From: Pholiota molesta
Lineage: Eukaryota; Basidiomycota; Agaricomycetes; Agaricales; Strophariaceae
Assembly: GCA_014925825.1 (NCBI GenBank)
Contig: JACGCK010000049.1
Coordinates: 233,515 to 297,514, forward strand
Direction: 5' to 3'
DNA: 64,000 nt
Positions within the stretch are counted from its first letter, which is position 1; each line of letters begins with the position of its first letter. The notes under the pieces were generated by a model. The model saw nothing but the letters and a program-made list of their open reading frames with translations, did no database searches and was not told where the DNA came from. Shown here piece after piece: positions 55,566 to 64,000 of this stretch. The position numbers were made by a program, and so were the translations under genes.

Positions 55566-57245
55566 ATGACAACGATGCATATGCCATATCCGAGAGAGCG
55601 CACTGCTCCGCGCTTTAGCTCGTCGCATGCCCGTGAACTTGCCAGATTTTTTACCGACCTCGAGTATCTCTTTGCGACATGCCAAATTACCTCAGATCGC
55701 ATCAAGAAGGACCACACTGTTCGATATATGTCAATCGACGATGAAGAGATTTGGGTTTCAGTTCCAGAATTTGATAGCGACACGGCGACCTTTGACGAGT
55801 TCAAGATTGCAATATTCAAAAGCTATCCCGAGGCGAACGATCTCTACCGCTACAGCCGAAACGACCTCATCGCACTAGCTATAGCCAGTCAGCGTCGCGG
55901 AATATCTTCTGTATTCGATCTCGCAGAATATACCCGCTCCTTCCGTGGTATCGCGTCGATTCTCATCAAATGCGAGCTCTCGAGCCACCTAGATGCACAG
56001 AATATTTATATTCAAGGTTTTCGACGCGAGTTACTGTCCGACATCATCTTCCGACTGCACACCATCGATCCGACACTTATTCTAGCACCAAGTTACAGTA
56101 TTGATCAGGTTTACAAAGCTGCGACTTGGATTTTTGAAGCAAGATCTACCATGGTCCACCTTCCTTCAATTTCGACGCCTTCTCTCCCTGCACCCATTGC
56201 CTCCATTGCTCCCGTCGCACCCGTCGCTTACACTGCTTCCGTCGCACCCGTCGCTCCCACTGCGCCTCGCATCACTGCTCCTATCACTCCCGTCGCATCG
56301 CCTAAAATTCCAGTACCAAGTCGCCCATCAAACCCAGAGATATTCAAGCTTCAGGACCACGTCGCCTACGCACCACCAGCCGAGCGCAATTTTGCGGCAC
56401 TACCAGACAAGAAGTACATTCCGCACAAGTTATCGTCGACTCCGAGCTCGCCTCCAATTTCCGAGGACTCCACAATTATTGCGCCCATTTATCCGCCCAT
56501 CTCCAGTGCTCCAAACGTCTCTATTACGCTGCGCGAATTATTATCATTGGCACCTTCAATCACGGCGCACTATTGCGAAGCGACCACTCCTTCCCACGAC
56601 CTAGATCCAATCCCAGAGCACCCCGTCGCTGCGACGAATTTACACACCTCAGCCCCACAGCCTTTATTTTTTATGTCTCACAGTACTCCTATCGACTCGC
56701 GCACTCCACCCGTCGACTTGCAGCCATCTGCCATCAATTTGCGCCCCCCACCCGTCGATCCGCACCCTTGTACTGTCGTCTTGCGTCCACAACCCGTCGA
56801 CTCGCGCCCTCAGTCCGTCAGACCGCACGCGGACGCGTTCCAACCCATTTCGACCCTCTTTGACCCATCTCGACCTTGCTCCGTCGTCCTGCGCACTCGT
56901 AATATCACATCGTCGTCTCGCCTGATCGCTCCATATACCGGCATCATCACCCCACGCACTCGCCTCGTCAACCCGCGTTCTCGCCTCGTTGCCTCGTCTT
57001 TTTATTCCTTCATCTCGTACTCTAGCTCGCGCTGCATCTCGCCAAATATTATTCAAAAGCCCCGTCGCCGCGCCAGACAAGCTCGTTATCAGCACCCGAG
57101 ACGACGAATAGATCCGCATAGGCCGCGCGTAATAAATCCAGGACGCCGTAGACCTCGCTTGCGACCCCCAGACGTATCCAGCCATGCCCAGCAACTGTCG
57201 ACGCGCTTGCGCAACGTCTCGCCGCGCTGTAATCGCGCGAATTGA
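55566..57245 (+). CDS. Gag-like protein of the LTR element
   Basis: First ATG at 55566 (MTTMHMPYPRERTAPRF), 559 residues. The N-terminal ~190 residues match basidiomycete Ty3-type Gag: FSSSHARELARFFTDLEYLF, DRIKKDHTVRYMSIDDEEIW, FDEFKIAIFKSYPEANDLYR, SVFDLAEYTRSFRGIASILI. The rest is Pro/Ala/Ser-rich with short repeats (APVAPVAYTASVAPVAPTAP, then ..PPVDLQPS.., ..PPPVDPHP..), ending basic. No CCHC zinc knuckle and no protease follow; a stop at 57245 is followed at once by a polypurine-like tract. The related sequence of the Pro-rich tail seems to continue as a decayed minisatellite downstream. Confidence 0.78.
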   Translation: MTTMHMPYPRERTAPRFSSSHARELARFFTDLEYLFATCQITSDRIKKDHTVRYMSIDDEEIWVSVPEFDSDTATFDEFKIAIFKSYPEANDLYRYSRNDLIALAIASQRRGISSVFDLAEYTRSFRGIASILIKCELSSHLDAQNIYIQGFRRELLSDIIFRLHTIDPTLILAPSYSIDQVYKAATWIFEARSTMVHLPSISTPSLPAPIASIAPVAPVAYTASVAPVAPTAPRITAPITPVASPKIPVPSRPSNPEIFKLQDHVAYAPPAERNFAALPDKKYIPHKLSSTPSSPPISEDSTIIAPIYPPISSAPNVSITLRELLSLAPSITAHYCEATTPSHDLDPIPEHPVAATNLHTSAPQPLFFMSHSTPIDSRTPPVDLQPSAINLRPPPVDPHPCTVVLRPQPVDSRPQSVRPHADAFQPISTLFDPSRPCSVVLRTRNITSSSRLIAPYTGIITPRTRLVNPRSRLVASSFYSFISYSSSRCISPNIIQKPRRRARQARYQHPRRRIDPHRPRVINPGRRRPRLRPPDVSSHAQQLSTRLRNVSPRCNRAN

Positions 57246-57277
57246 CTCTGTACAGTCAAGATTTCGTTAGGGAGGAG
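57246..57277 (+). repeat. copy of the element's 3' end before the polypurine tract
   Basis: TACAGTCAAGATTTCGTTAG plus GGAGGAG here corresponds to GACAGTCAGAAGTTCGTTAG plus GGAGGAG at 63798-63823. At the second site an LTR follows; here TATCCCCC follows instead. Confidence 0.7.
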
Positions 57278-57560
57278 TATCCCCCATTCACATAATTATT
57301 TCGCCTCAACACTCTCAAATTTTCCACCTGGACTTATTTTTTTTAGCTTGATATATTCATTTTGCTTCCATCGTGCTCGCCTTCATCCCGCCGCCACTTG
57401 CGTTTTTTTTTCAGTGCTCGCATGCGTCCCGCCGCATTTCCCATGCTCGTACCCATTCCGCCGCGCTTGAATCAAATTTACCGCGCTCCACACACCAATT
57501 CGTCTCGTCGCGCCCCAAGTCGTCTCGCCGCACCGTATTACGAGTCTTTACGCAGTAAAG
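57278..57560 (+). repeat. left remnant of the CGTCTC minisatellite
   Basis: From about 57365 the sequence has the same texture as 61190-63790: CCGCCGCGCTTGAAT, ATTCGTCTCGTCGCGCCCCA, AGTCGTCTCGCCGCAC. It breaks off near 57540 where other repeats begin, so the array seems to have been split by an insertion of ~3.6 kb. Confidence 0.6.
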
Positions 57561-57750
57561 TGAGTTCTTTTCACCGAGCAAAAAAAACGTACGCGCTGTT
57601 GACCCCCATCACTGATGCCATCAATCACGCCATTTGTCACGTGTCGGTCCTTCTATTTTTAAATAGTGTGTTTGTTCCCATCAGTTATGTTGTGATCCCA
57701 TTTATTATATAAGCATAGCATTTGTGCAATGCTTATATAACATGTTCCCA
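57561..57750 (+). repeat. direct repeat, copy 1
   Basis: Shares TGAGTTCTTTTCA, AAATAGTGTGTTTGTTCCCA and TTATATAAGCATAGCATTTG with copy 2 at 60274-60438. Ends in a near-palindrome TTATATAAGCAT..ATGCTTATATAA then CATGTTCCCA. Homology extends at least 9 bases upstream (GCAGTAAAG), so these are not simple TG..CA LTRs. Confidence 0.78.
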
Positions 57751-57831
57751 TGAATGCTATGGGTAATATAAACATTTAAATCACATATTGTTCACAACAT
57801 CAACAAGCTAATATATTTCTTATCCAGTATA

Positions 57832-58190
57832 CTGTACTATTTCGACCGCCCGTTCACATCACGCATCACAGGGTGTCGTGAACTGAACAAATACACATTT
57901 CGTCACGCATCACGGACATGAGTGAACATTTCCCAAAACAAGATTTTGCAGGCTCTAAGACTGCAAAAATTTTCTATGTGCACTATTTGGTACTATAAAG
58001 CTACGAGGTCCAAAAAACCCTTCAACATTCCTGTAGCAGCACTGAATGAGAGTTGGATTGGTCATTTTTGGCTTTCCCAATGAACAATTTTTTTTCATGT
58101 CACACATCACCATGAGGTCTGAACATCGGTCCCAGTGAACTTTGGGCATCACGCATCACAGGGCGTGAACGATTGGTCGAAATAGTACAG
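57832..58190. mobile_element. MITE with TA target duplication
   Basis: 359 bp. CTGTACTATTTCGACC at the left end returns inverted as GGTCGAAATAGTACAG at the right end, each flanked by TA (57830-57831 and 58191-58192). Sub-terminal CGTTCAC and CACGCATCACAGGG are also repeated. No coding capacity. Tc1/mariner type by the TA duplication. Confidence 0.85.
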
Positions 58191-59089
58191 TACATACACT
58201 GGCACTATTGCTGATTTTGTTCCCGCAGTTGCAGTCTTCATTTGTCCGTTCTATTTTCGGTCCACTGCAGTTGGTCTTGTTACCCATTTTCGAACACGGA
58301 GCGGGCCGTTGCTTCACGAGGCAATACAAGTCCTTTTCTACCGTTTTTTCTGCTTTTTCTTAATGTATGTTTTGGTTGTTATTAACGATATAATAAATAC
58401 ACAATTTCTATGATACAGCCTATGCAAACATACCTACATTCTTATGATTGGGAACTTCATTAAATAACAAACAGTTTAGGGACTTTGCTATAGGTGCACA
58501 GGTGTCTACAAGTGCCCACCAAACACCATCAGATCGCGTCTCTCCGCCACAGAACCCTGCATACTGCAGAATTCCTAGCAGGTAAGAGACGGTATTGTGA
58601 TGGGACAGGGACACCCTCCACCATTCACGCGTCAGCTGTTCGACCACCGCCATTCGTGTCATCATCCCCGAAGCGATGTTCGTGCCGCTGTTGTGCGCGC
58701 CACCCATTCGTGTGCCACCTCGCCCGTCATGTAGGGTCGTCTGTGGCGCGCCTTTTTCCGGCGTTGGTCAAGAGTGGTGGTCCGTTGTGGACCATTGTTG
58801 GCTTGCTCCTGTGATGCTCGTTCGGTGCGTCAGCGATCGGTAAAGTGCCGTCGTCGTTCCACTCCGGCCTGCTAGCAGGTCCGTGATGCCTGCGCGCACG
58901 ATGGCGCCGGGGGTATACGCGGACGCGTTCAGGAAACTCCTGAGGTACGTATGCGGGTCGCAACTGAATGCGCTGGGCGCGGCGTATGCAGAGATGGCGC
59001 CGTGGCTCGGGTGAATTGCAGTTTGAATGGGGCGGCGAGCTCTGGCGTCGCCGTCAAACTGCGCCGGCAACGAGCTGGGCCGTCACGCG
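58191..59089. other. repeat-derived DNA, no gene recognised
   Basis: A partial copy of the foldback arm (GGGCCGTTGCTTCACGAGGC) lies at about 58303. Open frames at 58420-58707 (-) and 58494-58814 (+) overlap on opposite strands and match nothing I know. GC content rises sharply after 58800. Confidence 0.4.
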
Positions 59090-59272
59090 CGGCGGGTGTG
59101 TGCCGGCGTGGTGTTGGGTGGACCTGCGTGCACCGCGGTGGGCGTGCTAAGGTGGCGGCGCTGGGGCGCCTTTCCCGCCTGAAAGGGCCTACGGTGTTGT
59201 GGATATGGGTTAGCACAATTGGAGGAGAGCGGCGACGCATGCACCTGGGGCGCCGTGCTCGATGGCGCCTCC
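59090..59272 (+). repeat. inverted duplication, arm 1
   Basis: GGTGTGTGCCGGCGTGGTGT .. GGTGGACCTGC .. GCACCGCGGTGGGCGTGCTA recurs inverted at 59928-60138 with clear divergence and small indels. The intervening 59273-59600 is very GC-rich and open in several frames without a recognisable product. Confidence 0.75.
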
Positions 59273-59692
59273 ACATTCTACTACGGCTCTCGTGGGGGCG
59301 GTCCTTGTCCTCCGCGGTGCCTCCGTCACCCTCTGCGGCCCACCCCGCGTTGGTTTTTGGGTGGGGTGGGCTGCGCGTTCGCGCTCGTCAGCGGCTGGTG
59401 GTGACGTGGCGCGTGTGGGTTGGCGGCTGGCGGCAGTGCGCGTGTTCGGCGGTTCCAGCCACCGTAGCTGCTGGACGCGAGATGGACATAGGCGGGGAGG
59501 GGGATGGCGTGGCAGTGGGGACGGTTGTGGCGGGAAATAAAGAGGCGACGACACGGATGTGATTGATTATTTGATGCCAACACGGCATCAAATGGCAAAG
59601 GGAAAACAAAGAAAACGCCAAAAAAGGCGATTCCCGCGGTATTCCTAATTTGGAACGACGTCAGAGAACGTGCAAAACATCGGTTTAAAAGA

Positions 59693-59750
59693 ACGATTCC
59701 TTAAATAGGAATCGTAATTAAAATAAACGATTCCTATAAATCGGAATCGT
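59693..59750. repeat. two tandem ACGATTCC/GGAATCGT hairpins
   Basis: ACGATTCC-TTAAATA-GGAATCGT (59693-59715) and ACGATTCC-TATAAATC-GGAATCGT (59727-59750). Perfect 8-base arms in AT-rich DNA. Confidence 0.8.
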
Positions 59751-59795
59751 AATCTATAATGACCTAACCTGGGCTATTTTTATTATGACACGTGT

Positions 59796-59857
59796 TTATG
59801 ACGTATAGGCGTACAAAAACCCCAAAGTTGGGTGTTTTGTACGCGTATACGTCATAA
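59796..59857. repeat. imperfect 62-bp palindrome
   Basis: TTATGACGTATAGGCGTACA at one end is matched by TGTACGCGTATACGTCATAA at the other, continuing inward through AAAACCC / GGGTGTT. Could form a long hairpin. Confidence 0.8.
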
Positions 59858-59927
59858 TGTCTAAGACACACTTTCCATCCACCCTGCTCCCTTCGCGCAG
59901 AAGAGGGCACACTGCAATGATTTTGTC

Positions 59928-60138
59928 GGTTTGGAAGCGCCGTCGAGCACCGCGACCCAATGTGTCCGCCCCCGCTCCCTGCCAATTGGTCTTAACCCTA
60001 ACCCACTTTCTACCCCATCACCATCATCCACCCATATGCCCTTTCCGACGGCAAAGGTGCCCCAGCGCCGCCACGTTAGCACGCCCACCGCGGTGCATGC
60101 AGGTCCACCCGACACCACGCCGGCACACACCCGCGGGT
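59928..60138 (-). repeat. inverted duplication, arm 2
   Basis: Complement of 59090-59272. Contains TTAACCCTAACCCAC, which looks telomere-like but is only about two units long. Confidence 0.75.
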
Positions 60139-60273
60139 AGATTACAATCTATGTAGTTGAGATTTAAGTATATTAAATTTGCTGTGTAACAAGCCTTTTT
60201 ACTTAATATTTGCGTAAATTCATTGATGTATAGGCAAATGTGGTCAAGTAGTCTAGTTTCTACTGCAGTAAAG

Positions 60274-60438
60274 TGAGTTCTTTTCAACCAGCAAAAAAAA
60301 AAGTCCGCTCTGTTATCCCTATTACTGATGCCAGTCCTTCTTTGCTTTAAATAGTGTGTTTGTTCCCATCAGTGATGTTTTGATCCCACTTATTATATAA
60401 GCATAGCATTTGTGCAATGCTTATATAACATGTTTCCA
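60274..60438 (+). repeat. direct repeat, copy 2
   Basis: Second copy of 57561-57750, with a ~25-base deletion relative to it. The two copies lie about 2.7 kb apart in the same orientation. Confidence 0.78.
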
Positions 60439-60595
60439 CGGATTACACGCTCAGATTGAGATACACTGATATACTTTGCCCACATTTGTGAAACGTGTAA
60501 TAACTGTAATGACAGTCATAACCTGCTTAGTAGAAAATTGATTATAAATACCTATTCTGAAAATAGATGATGCCCACACCGGATCACCAAGGCGA

Positions 60596-61012
60596 TTGAT
60601 ATCAAATTTCATTCGATGGAAAATTGATCATATAACTACCAAAGAATGTCAAAATTGTATACTTAATAATGAGCAGGGATACTATAGACAAACATGGATA
60701 ACTGATTATATACCTGATATAATTGTATGTGAAATTCTGGATGACAATGATATTGAACCTGATGTAGAAATAATTTTAAATCATAATGGACAACCAAACT
60801 ATCGGTATCTATGCGGGATAATATATGGTGGAGGAGGACACTTTCAATCAAGATTTATTGATAAATCAGGTACAGTTTGGTTTCATGATGGTTTACTTAA
60901 TGAAGGCAAATGTAAGAAAGAGAAAACCATTGATCTTCTATCAGATACCAAATGGCTTAAAAATCAGATGACAAGCATATGGCATATTGCATATACAGAA
61001 AATAAAAACTGA
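60596..61012 (+). pseudogene. AT-rich C-terminal fragment of a protease-like protein
   Basis: Open frame with no ATG at its head, so upstream exons are missing. YLCGIIYGGGGHFQSRFIDK and GTVWFHDGLLNEG resemble the C-terminal catalytic-His region of ubiquitin-hydrolase-like (C19) domains that I recall in fungal repeat-associated genes. Base composition is far more AT-rich than its surroundings (codons such as AAT, ATA, GAT dominate), suggesting a different origin. Function cannot be claimed. Confidence 0.4.
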
Positions 61013-61086
61013 ATAAAATATAGTTACAATTTATGTATTTTAGTAGTTGTATGAGTAGGTCATGTATTTTAGTAATTGTGTTAATA

Positions 61087-61183
61087 GGCCATTGCTTCAC
61101 ATGGCAATACAGTCTTTACATTTATTACAACTGTTAAGTTTAATTTGTGTAAAGACTCGTATTGCCATGCGAAGCAATGGCCC
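61087..61183. mobile_element. 97-bp foldback element
   Basis: GGCCATTGCTTCACATGGCA.. at 61087 is the complement of ..TGCCATGCGAAGCAATGGCC ending at 61183. Arms are ~35 bases with few mismatches and the loop is AT-rich. Related arm sequence occurs at about 58303 and near 57538 (TACGAGTCTTTAC). Confidence 0.78.
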
Positions 61184-61189
61184 ACAACA

Positions 61190-63790
61190 CAAGTCCATTC
61201 CGCCGGGCTTAACGTCAACTGGCTGCGCTCAGGATTGTCTTGCCACGCTCCACAGCACGTATATTCAGCTCGTCGCGCCCTAATTAATTTACCGTGCCCC
61301 AATTGGATTCGCCGCGCCTTAGTTCATCTCGCCGCACTTCAGGACATCTCATCGCGCTCTAGGGCATCTCGCCGCGCTCGGATCCGTACAGCAGCATGCA
61401 CATCCAGTCATCTCGTCGCGCTCAAGGCCGTCTCGCCGCGCCCATATTCAATTCACGGCGCTCCAGTTCGTCTCGTCACGCCCCAAGTCGTCTCGCCGCG
61501 TTCTAGGTTGTCTCGTTGTGCCTGGATTCAATTCGCCGCGCCCCAGATCGCCGCGCCGCCCGCTGTCGTCTAGCCGCGCTTGCATTCGTACAGCAGGACG
61601 TATATGGAATTCGCCAAGCCCCAGGACGTCTCGCCGCGCCCGAATTTGATTCCTTGTGCTCTAGTTCATCTCGTCGCACTATAGTTCGTCTTGCCACACA
61701 GTACTTCGTCTCGTCGCGCCCCAAGTCGTCTCGCCGTGCCTGGATTCAATTTACCGTGCTCCAGATGGTCTCGCCGCACGTCAGTACGCCTCGCCGGACC
61801 CCACGTCGTCTCGTCGCACTCTAGGGCGTCTCGCCGCGCTCGGATCCGTACAGCAGCACTCCAGTCCGTCTCGCCGCGCCTGCTTTCGTCTCGCCACACT
61901 CCAGGGCATCTCGCCGCGTCCGAATTCAATTTTCTGCGCTCCAATTCGTCTCGCCGCACTAGCTTTAGTCCACCGCGCCCGCCGCGGCCGTTGTCGTCTC
62001 GCCGCGCTTGCATTCGTACAGCATGACATATATTCAACTCGCCCGCCGCGCCCGAATTAGATTCATCGTGCTCTAGTTCATTTCGTCGCACTGTACTTCG
62101 TCTCGTCACGTTCCAGGTCGTCTCGTCGCGTCCCAAGGCATCTCGTCGCGCCCCAGCTCGTCACCGCACCGTATCCATTTCGCCGGGCTTAAAGTCAACT
62201 GACTGCGCTCGAGATTGTCTCGCCGCGCCTGTATTTGATTCCCCATGCCCTAGTTCGTCTCGTCGCGCCGCAGCTCGTCCAGCCGCAATTCACAGGACAT
62301 ATTCAAGTCGCCGCACCCGCTGTCATCTCGCCACACTTCAAGACGTCTCCCAGCTCTTCAGGTCGTCTCGCCGCACGCGCATTCAATTTCCCAGGCTCTA
62401 GTTCGTCTCGTCGCGCCGCAGTTCGTCTCGCCGCACCCGCTGTCGTCTCGCCGTGCTTTAGGACGTCTCTCAGAAATTTAGGTTGTCTCGCCGCACGTAC
62501 ATTCAACTGGCCACACCCCAGTTCGCCGCGCCGCACTGCTGTCGTCTCGCCGCGCTTCAGGTTGTCTCACCGCGTCCCATGCGTCTCGCCGCGCCTTAAT
62601 GTATTCCACCATGCTCTGGTTCATCTCGTCGCACCGTAGTTCGTCTCACCGCATGTACTTCGTCTCGTCGCGCCTCGAGTCCTCTCGCCAAGCTCCAAGT
62701 CGCCACACCGCGTTTCAAGTCGTCTCGCCGCATGTATATTCAACTCGCCGCGCTTCAGGACAACTCTCCGCACCCGTATTCCATTTACTGCGCTCCAATT
62801 CGTCTCGCCGCGCTAGCTTTGGTCCGCTGCACCCGCATCCGTACAGTAGTATGAAATTCAAGTCGCCGCGCTCCACATCGCCGCGCCGGCGCCGATGTCG
62901 TCTCGCCGCGCTTGCATTCGTAGAGCAGAACGTATATTCAATTCGTTGCGCCCCAGGACGTCTCGCCGCGCTCAAAATTTGATTCCACAAGCTCTGGTTC
63001 ATCTCGTTGCACCCGTAGTTCGTCTCGCCACACGGTACTTCGTCTCGTCGCGCCCCAAGTCGTCTCGTCAAGCTCCAAGTCGTCACCACCGCGTTCCAAG
63101 TCGTCTCGCCGCGCTCAGGATGTCTCGCCGCGGCTGCATTAATTCCCCGTGCCCTATTCGTCTCTTCACGCCCCAAGTCGTCTCGCCGCACGTGGATTCA
63201 AACTCGCCAGACCACAGGTTGTCTCGTCGCGCTCTAGGTCATCTCGCCGCGTTTCAGGACGTCTCGCCGCGCGCGCATTTAATTTCCCAGGCTCTAGTTC
63301 GTCTCGTCGCGCCGCAGTTCGTCTCGCCGCACCCGCTGTCGTCTCGCCGCGCTTTAGGACGTCTCTCAGAAGTTCAGGTTGTCTCGCCGCACGTATTTCA
63401 ACTGGCCACACCCCAGTTCGCCACGCCGCACCTGCAGTCGTCTTGCCGTGCTCCAGTTCGTCGCGCCGTGCTCCAGTTCGTCTCGCCGCGCCCGCTGTCG
63501 TCTCGCCGCGCCGAGCCGTATCCAATTCACAATTTGTCTCCCAGCACTCCAGCTTGTCTCGCCGCGCTCTAACTCGTCTAGCCGTGCTCCGAATCGATTC
63601 CCCGAGCCCAAATTACACCGCCGCGCTGTAAATTCACGCCGCCGCGCTCGTCGCTCACTCGCTCAGCGCAACGCGCGTTAAGCGCCCGTTCTATATTTGG
63701 ATTTACGCCGTCGACACACACGCAACTCTCGTTCCCTCGCGCCGCTGCTCGTCGCTTCCATTGCAAACCATTTCGCCGCGATTCCGGCTG
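61190..63790 (+). repeat. degenerate CGTCTCGCCGCGC minisatellite, ~2.6 kb
   Basis: The core TCGTCTCGCCGCGC recurs more than a hundred times at intervals of about 18-24 bases, separated by short variable spacers such as TCCAGT, TTCAGG, CCCAAG or CCCGCTG. Some blocks recur at larger scale: CTAGTTCGTCTCGTCGCGCC with following units at 62399-62530 and again at 63295-63425. The unit contains no stop in most frames, so long spurious ORFs appear on both strands. It shares texture with the Pro-rich end of the Gag ORF. Confidence 0.85.
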
Positions 63791-63810
63791 ACTGCGGACA
63801 GTCAGAAGTT

Positions 63811-63824
63811 CGTTAGGGAGGAGA
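63811..63824 (+). other. polypurine tract before 3' LTR
   Basis: GTTAGGGAGGAGA directly precedes TGATGCG of the second LTR, as expected for the plus-strand primer of an LTR retrotransposon. Confidence 0.7.
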
Positions 63825-64000
63825 TGATGCGCACCGCATCCGTATACGCTCTGAAAACGCGCCAGAATACGCCCAGACGCACGCGCAACGCACACGAACA
63901 GAACGCGCACGCACGCGCTCGAATGCGCTAGGTCATACACGACGCAACAGGACGCCTCGCCTCACGCCGCCGTGCTCGAAGTCGCTCAAGCACGATAACG
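63825..64000 (+). repeat. 3' LTR, truncated by the window end
   Basis: First 176 bases of the LTR, matching 54271-54447 except for one missing A near the window edge. Confidence 0.85.

Larger units (their letters stand above)
54271..64000 (+). mobile_element. non-autonomous LTR retrotransposon (LARD-like), 3' end cut
   Basis: LTR at 54271, primer-binding-like site, Gag-like ORF, long non-coding interior, polypurine tract (63811-63824), and a second LTR from 63825 that runs off the window. About 9.5 kb of internal sequence plus LTR without any protease, reverse transcriptase, RNase H or integrase that I can see. Near-identical LTR starts imply recent transposition. The interior has collected or carried other repeats. 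Confidence 0.75.

Noticed and set aside
59990..60010. TTAACCCTAACCCAC as a telomere remnant
   Set aside because: Only about two telomere-like units, inside a duplicated GC-rich repeat and not at an end.
61145..63940. Many long ORFs on both strands at the right end
   Set aside because: Produced by the stop-free CGTCTC minisatellite; no start context, splice signals or domains.

Overview
The window looks like a chromosome piece from a mushroom-forming basidiomycete (Agaricomycete). Genes are split by many short introns of about 45-75 bases with GT..AG ends. Several protein families are ones I know chiefly from Agaricomycetes: a DUF6698 protein, an N-terminal module plus TPR protein, a large JmjC protein, and a 2OG-Fe(II) oxygenase of TET/JBP type. 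Exon joins below were made by eye from reading frame and splice signals. No database search was run.

Region 1 (1-25.4 kb) is gene-dense and conserved. In order it holds: calcineurin A catalytic subunit (+), elongin C (-), a fungal N-terminal module fused to TPR repeats (-), a SAM-dependent O-methyltransferase with a long Ser/Pro tail and an apparent one-base frameshift (-), a 3.5 kb stretch without recognisable genes, an F-box/LRR-like protein (+), a stomatin/SPFH protein (-), a small MITE, and the nucleolar ribosome-biogenesis protein NOL6/UTP22 (-).

Region 2 (25.6-40.3 kb) is accessory DNA. A 148-bp tandem satellite is followed by a DUF6698 gene with a frameshift. Next comes a mosaic of broken gene pieces, all on the minus strand: myosin-II tail, VPS39, unidentified pieces, fasciclin domains and the myosin-II head/neck. 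After these lie an F-box-like gene (+), a large TET/JBP-like 2OG oxygenase gene with a Gly/His/Glu repeat (-), and a truncated alpha-COP WD40 fragment.

Region 3 (40.3-50.1 kb) holds two divergently transcribed genes for chromatin or transcription proteins: an Spt5-like elongation factor (-) and a JmjC protein of about 1350 residues (+). They share a roughly 740-bp intergenic region that carries a MITE. The pair is bracketed by two inverted copies of an 85-bp sequence containing a 23-bp-arm hairpin. With the TET/JBP-like gene next door, this makes a cluster of potential epigenetic regulators inside repeat-rich DNA.

Region 4 (51.3-64 kb) is retroelement territory. A minus-strand LTR element with an 832-residue ORF is cut off exactly where the LTR of a second, plus-strand element begins. 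The second element has near-identical LTRs at 54271 and 63825 and encodes only a Gag-like protein. No reverse transcriptase or integrase is visible. Its interior is filled with MITEs, foldbacks, a CGTCTC-rich minisatellite and an AT-rich protease-like fragment.
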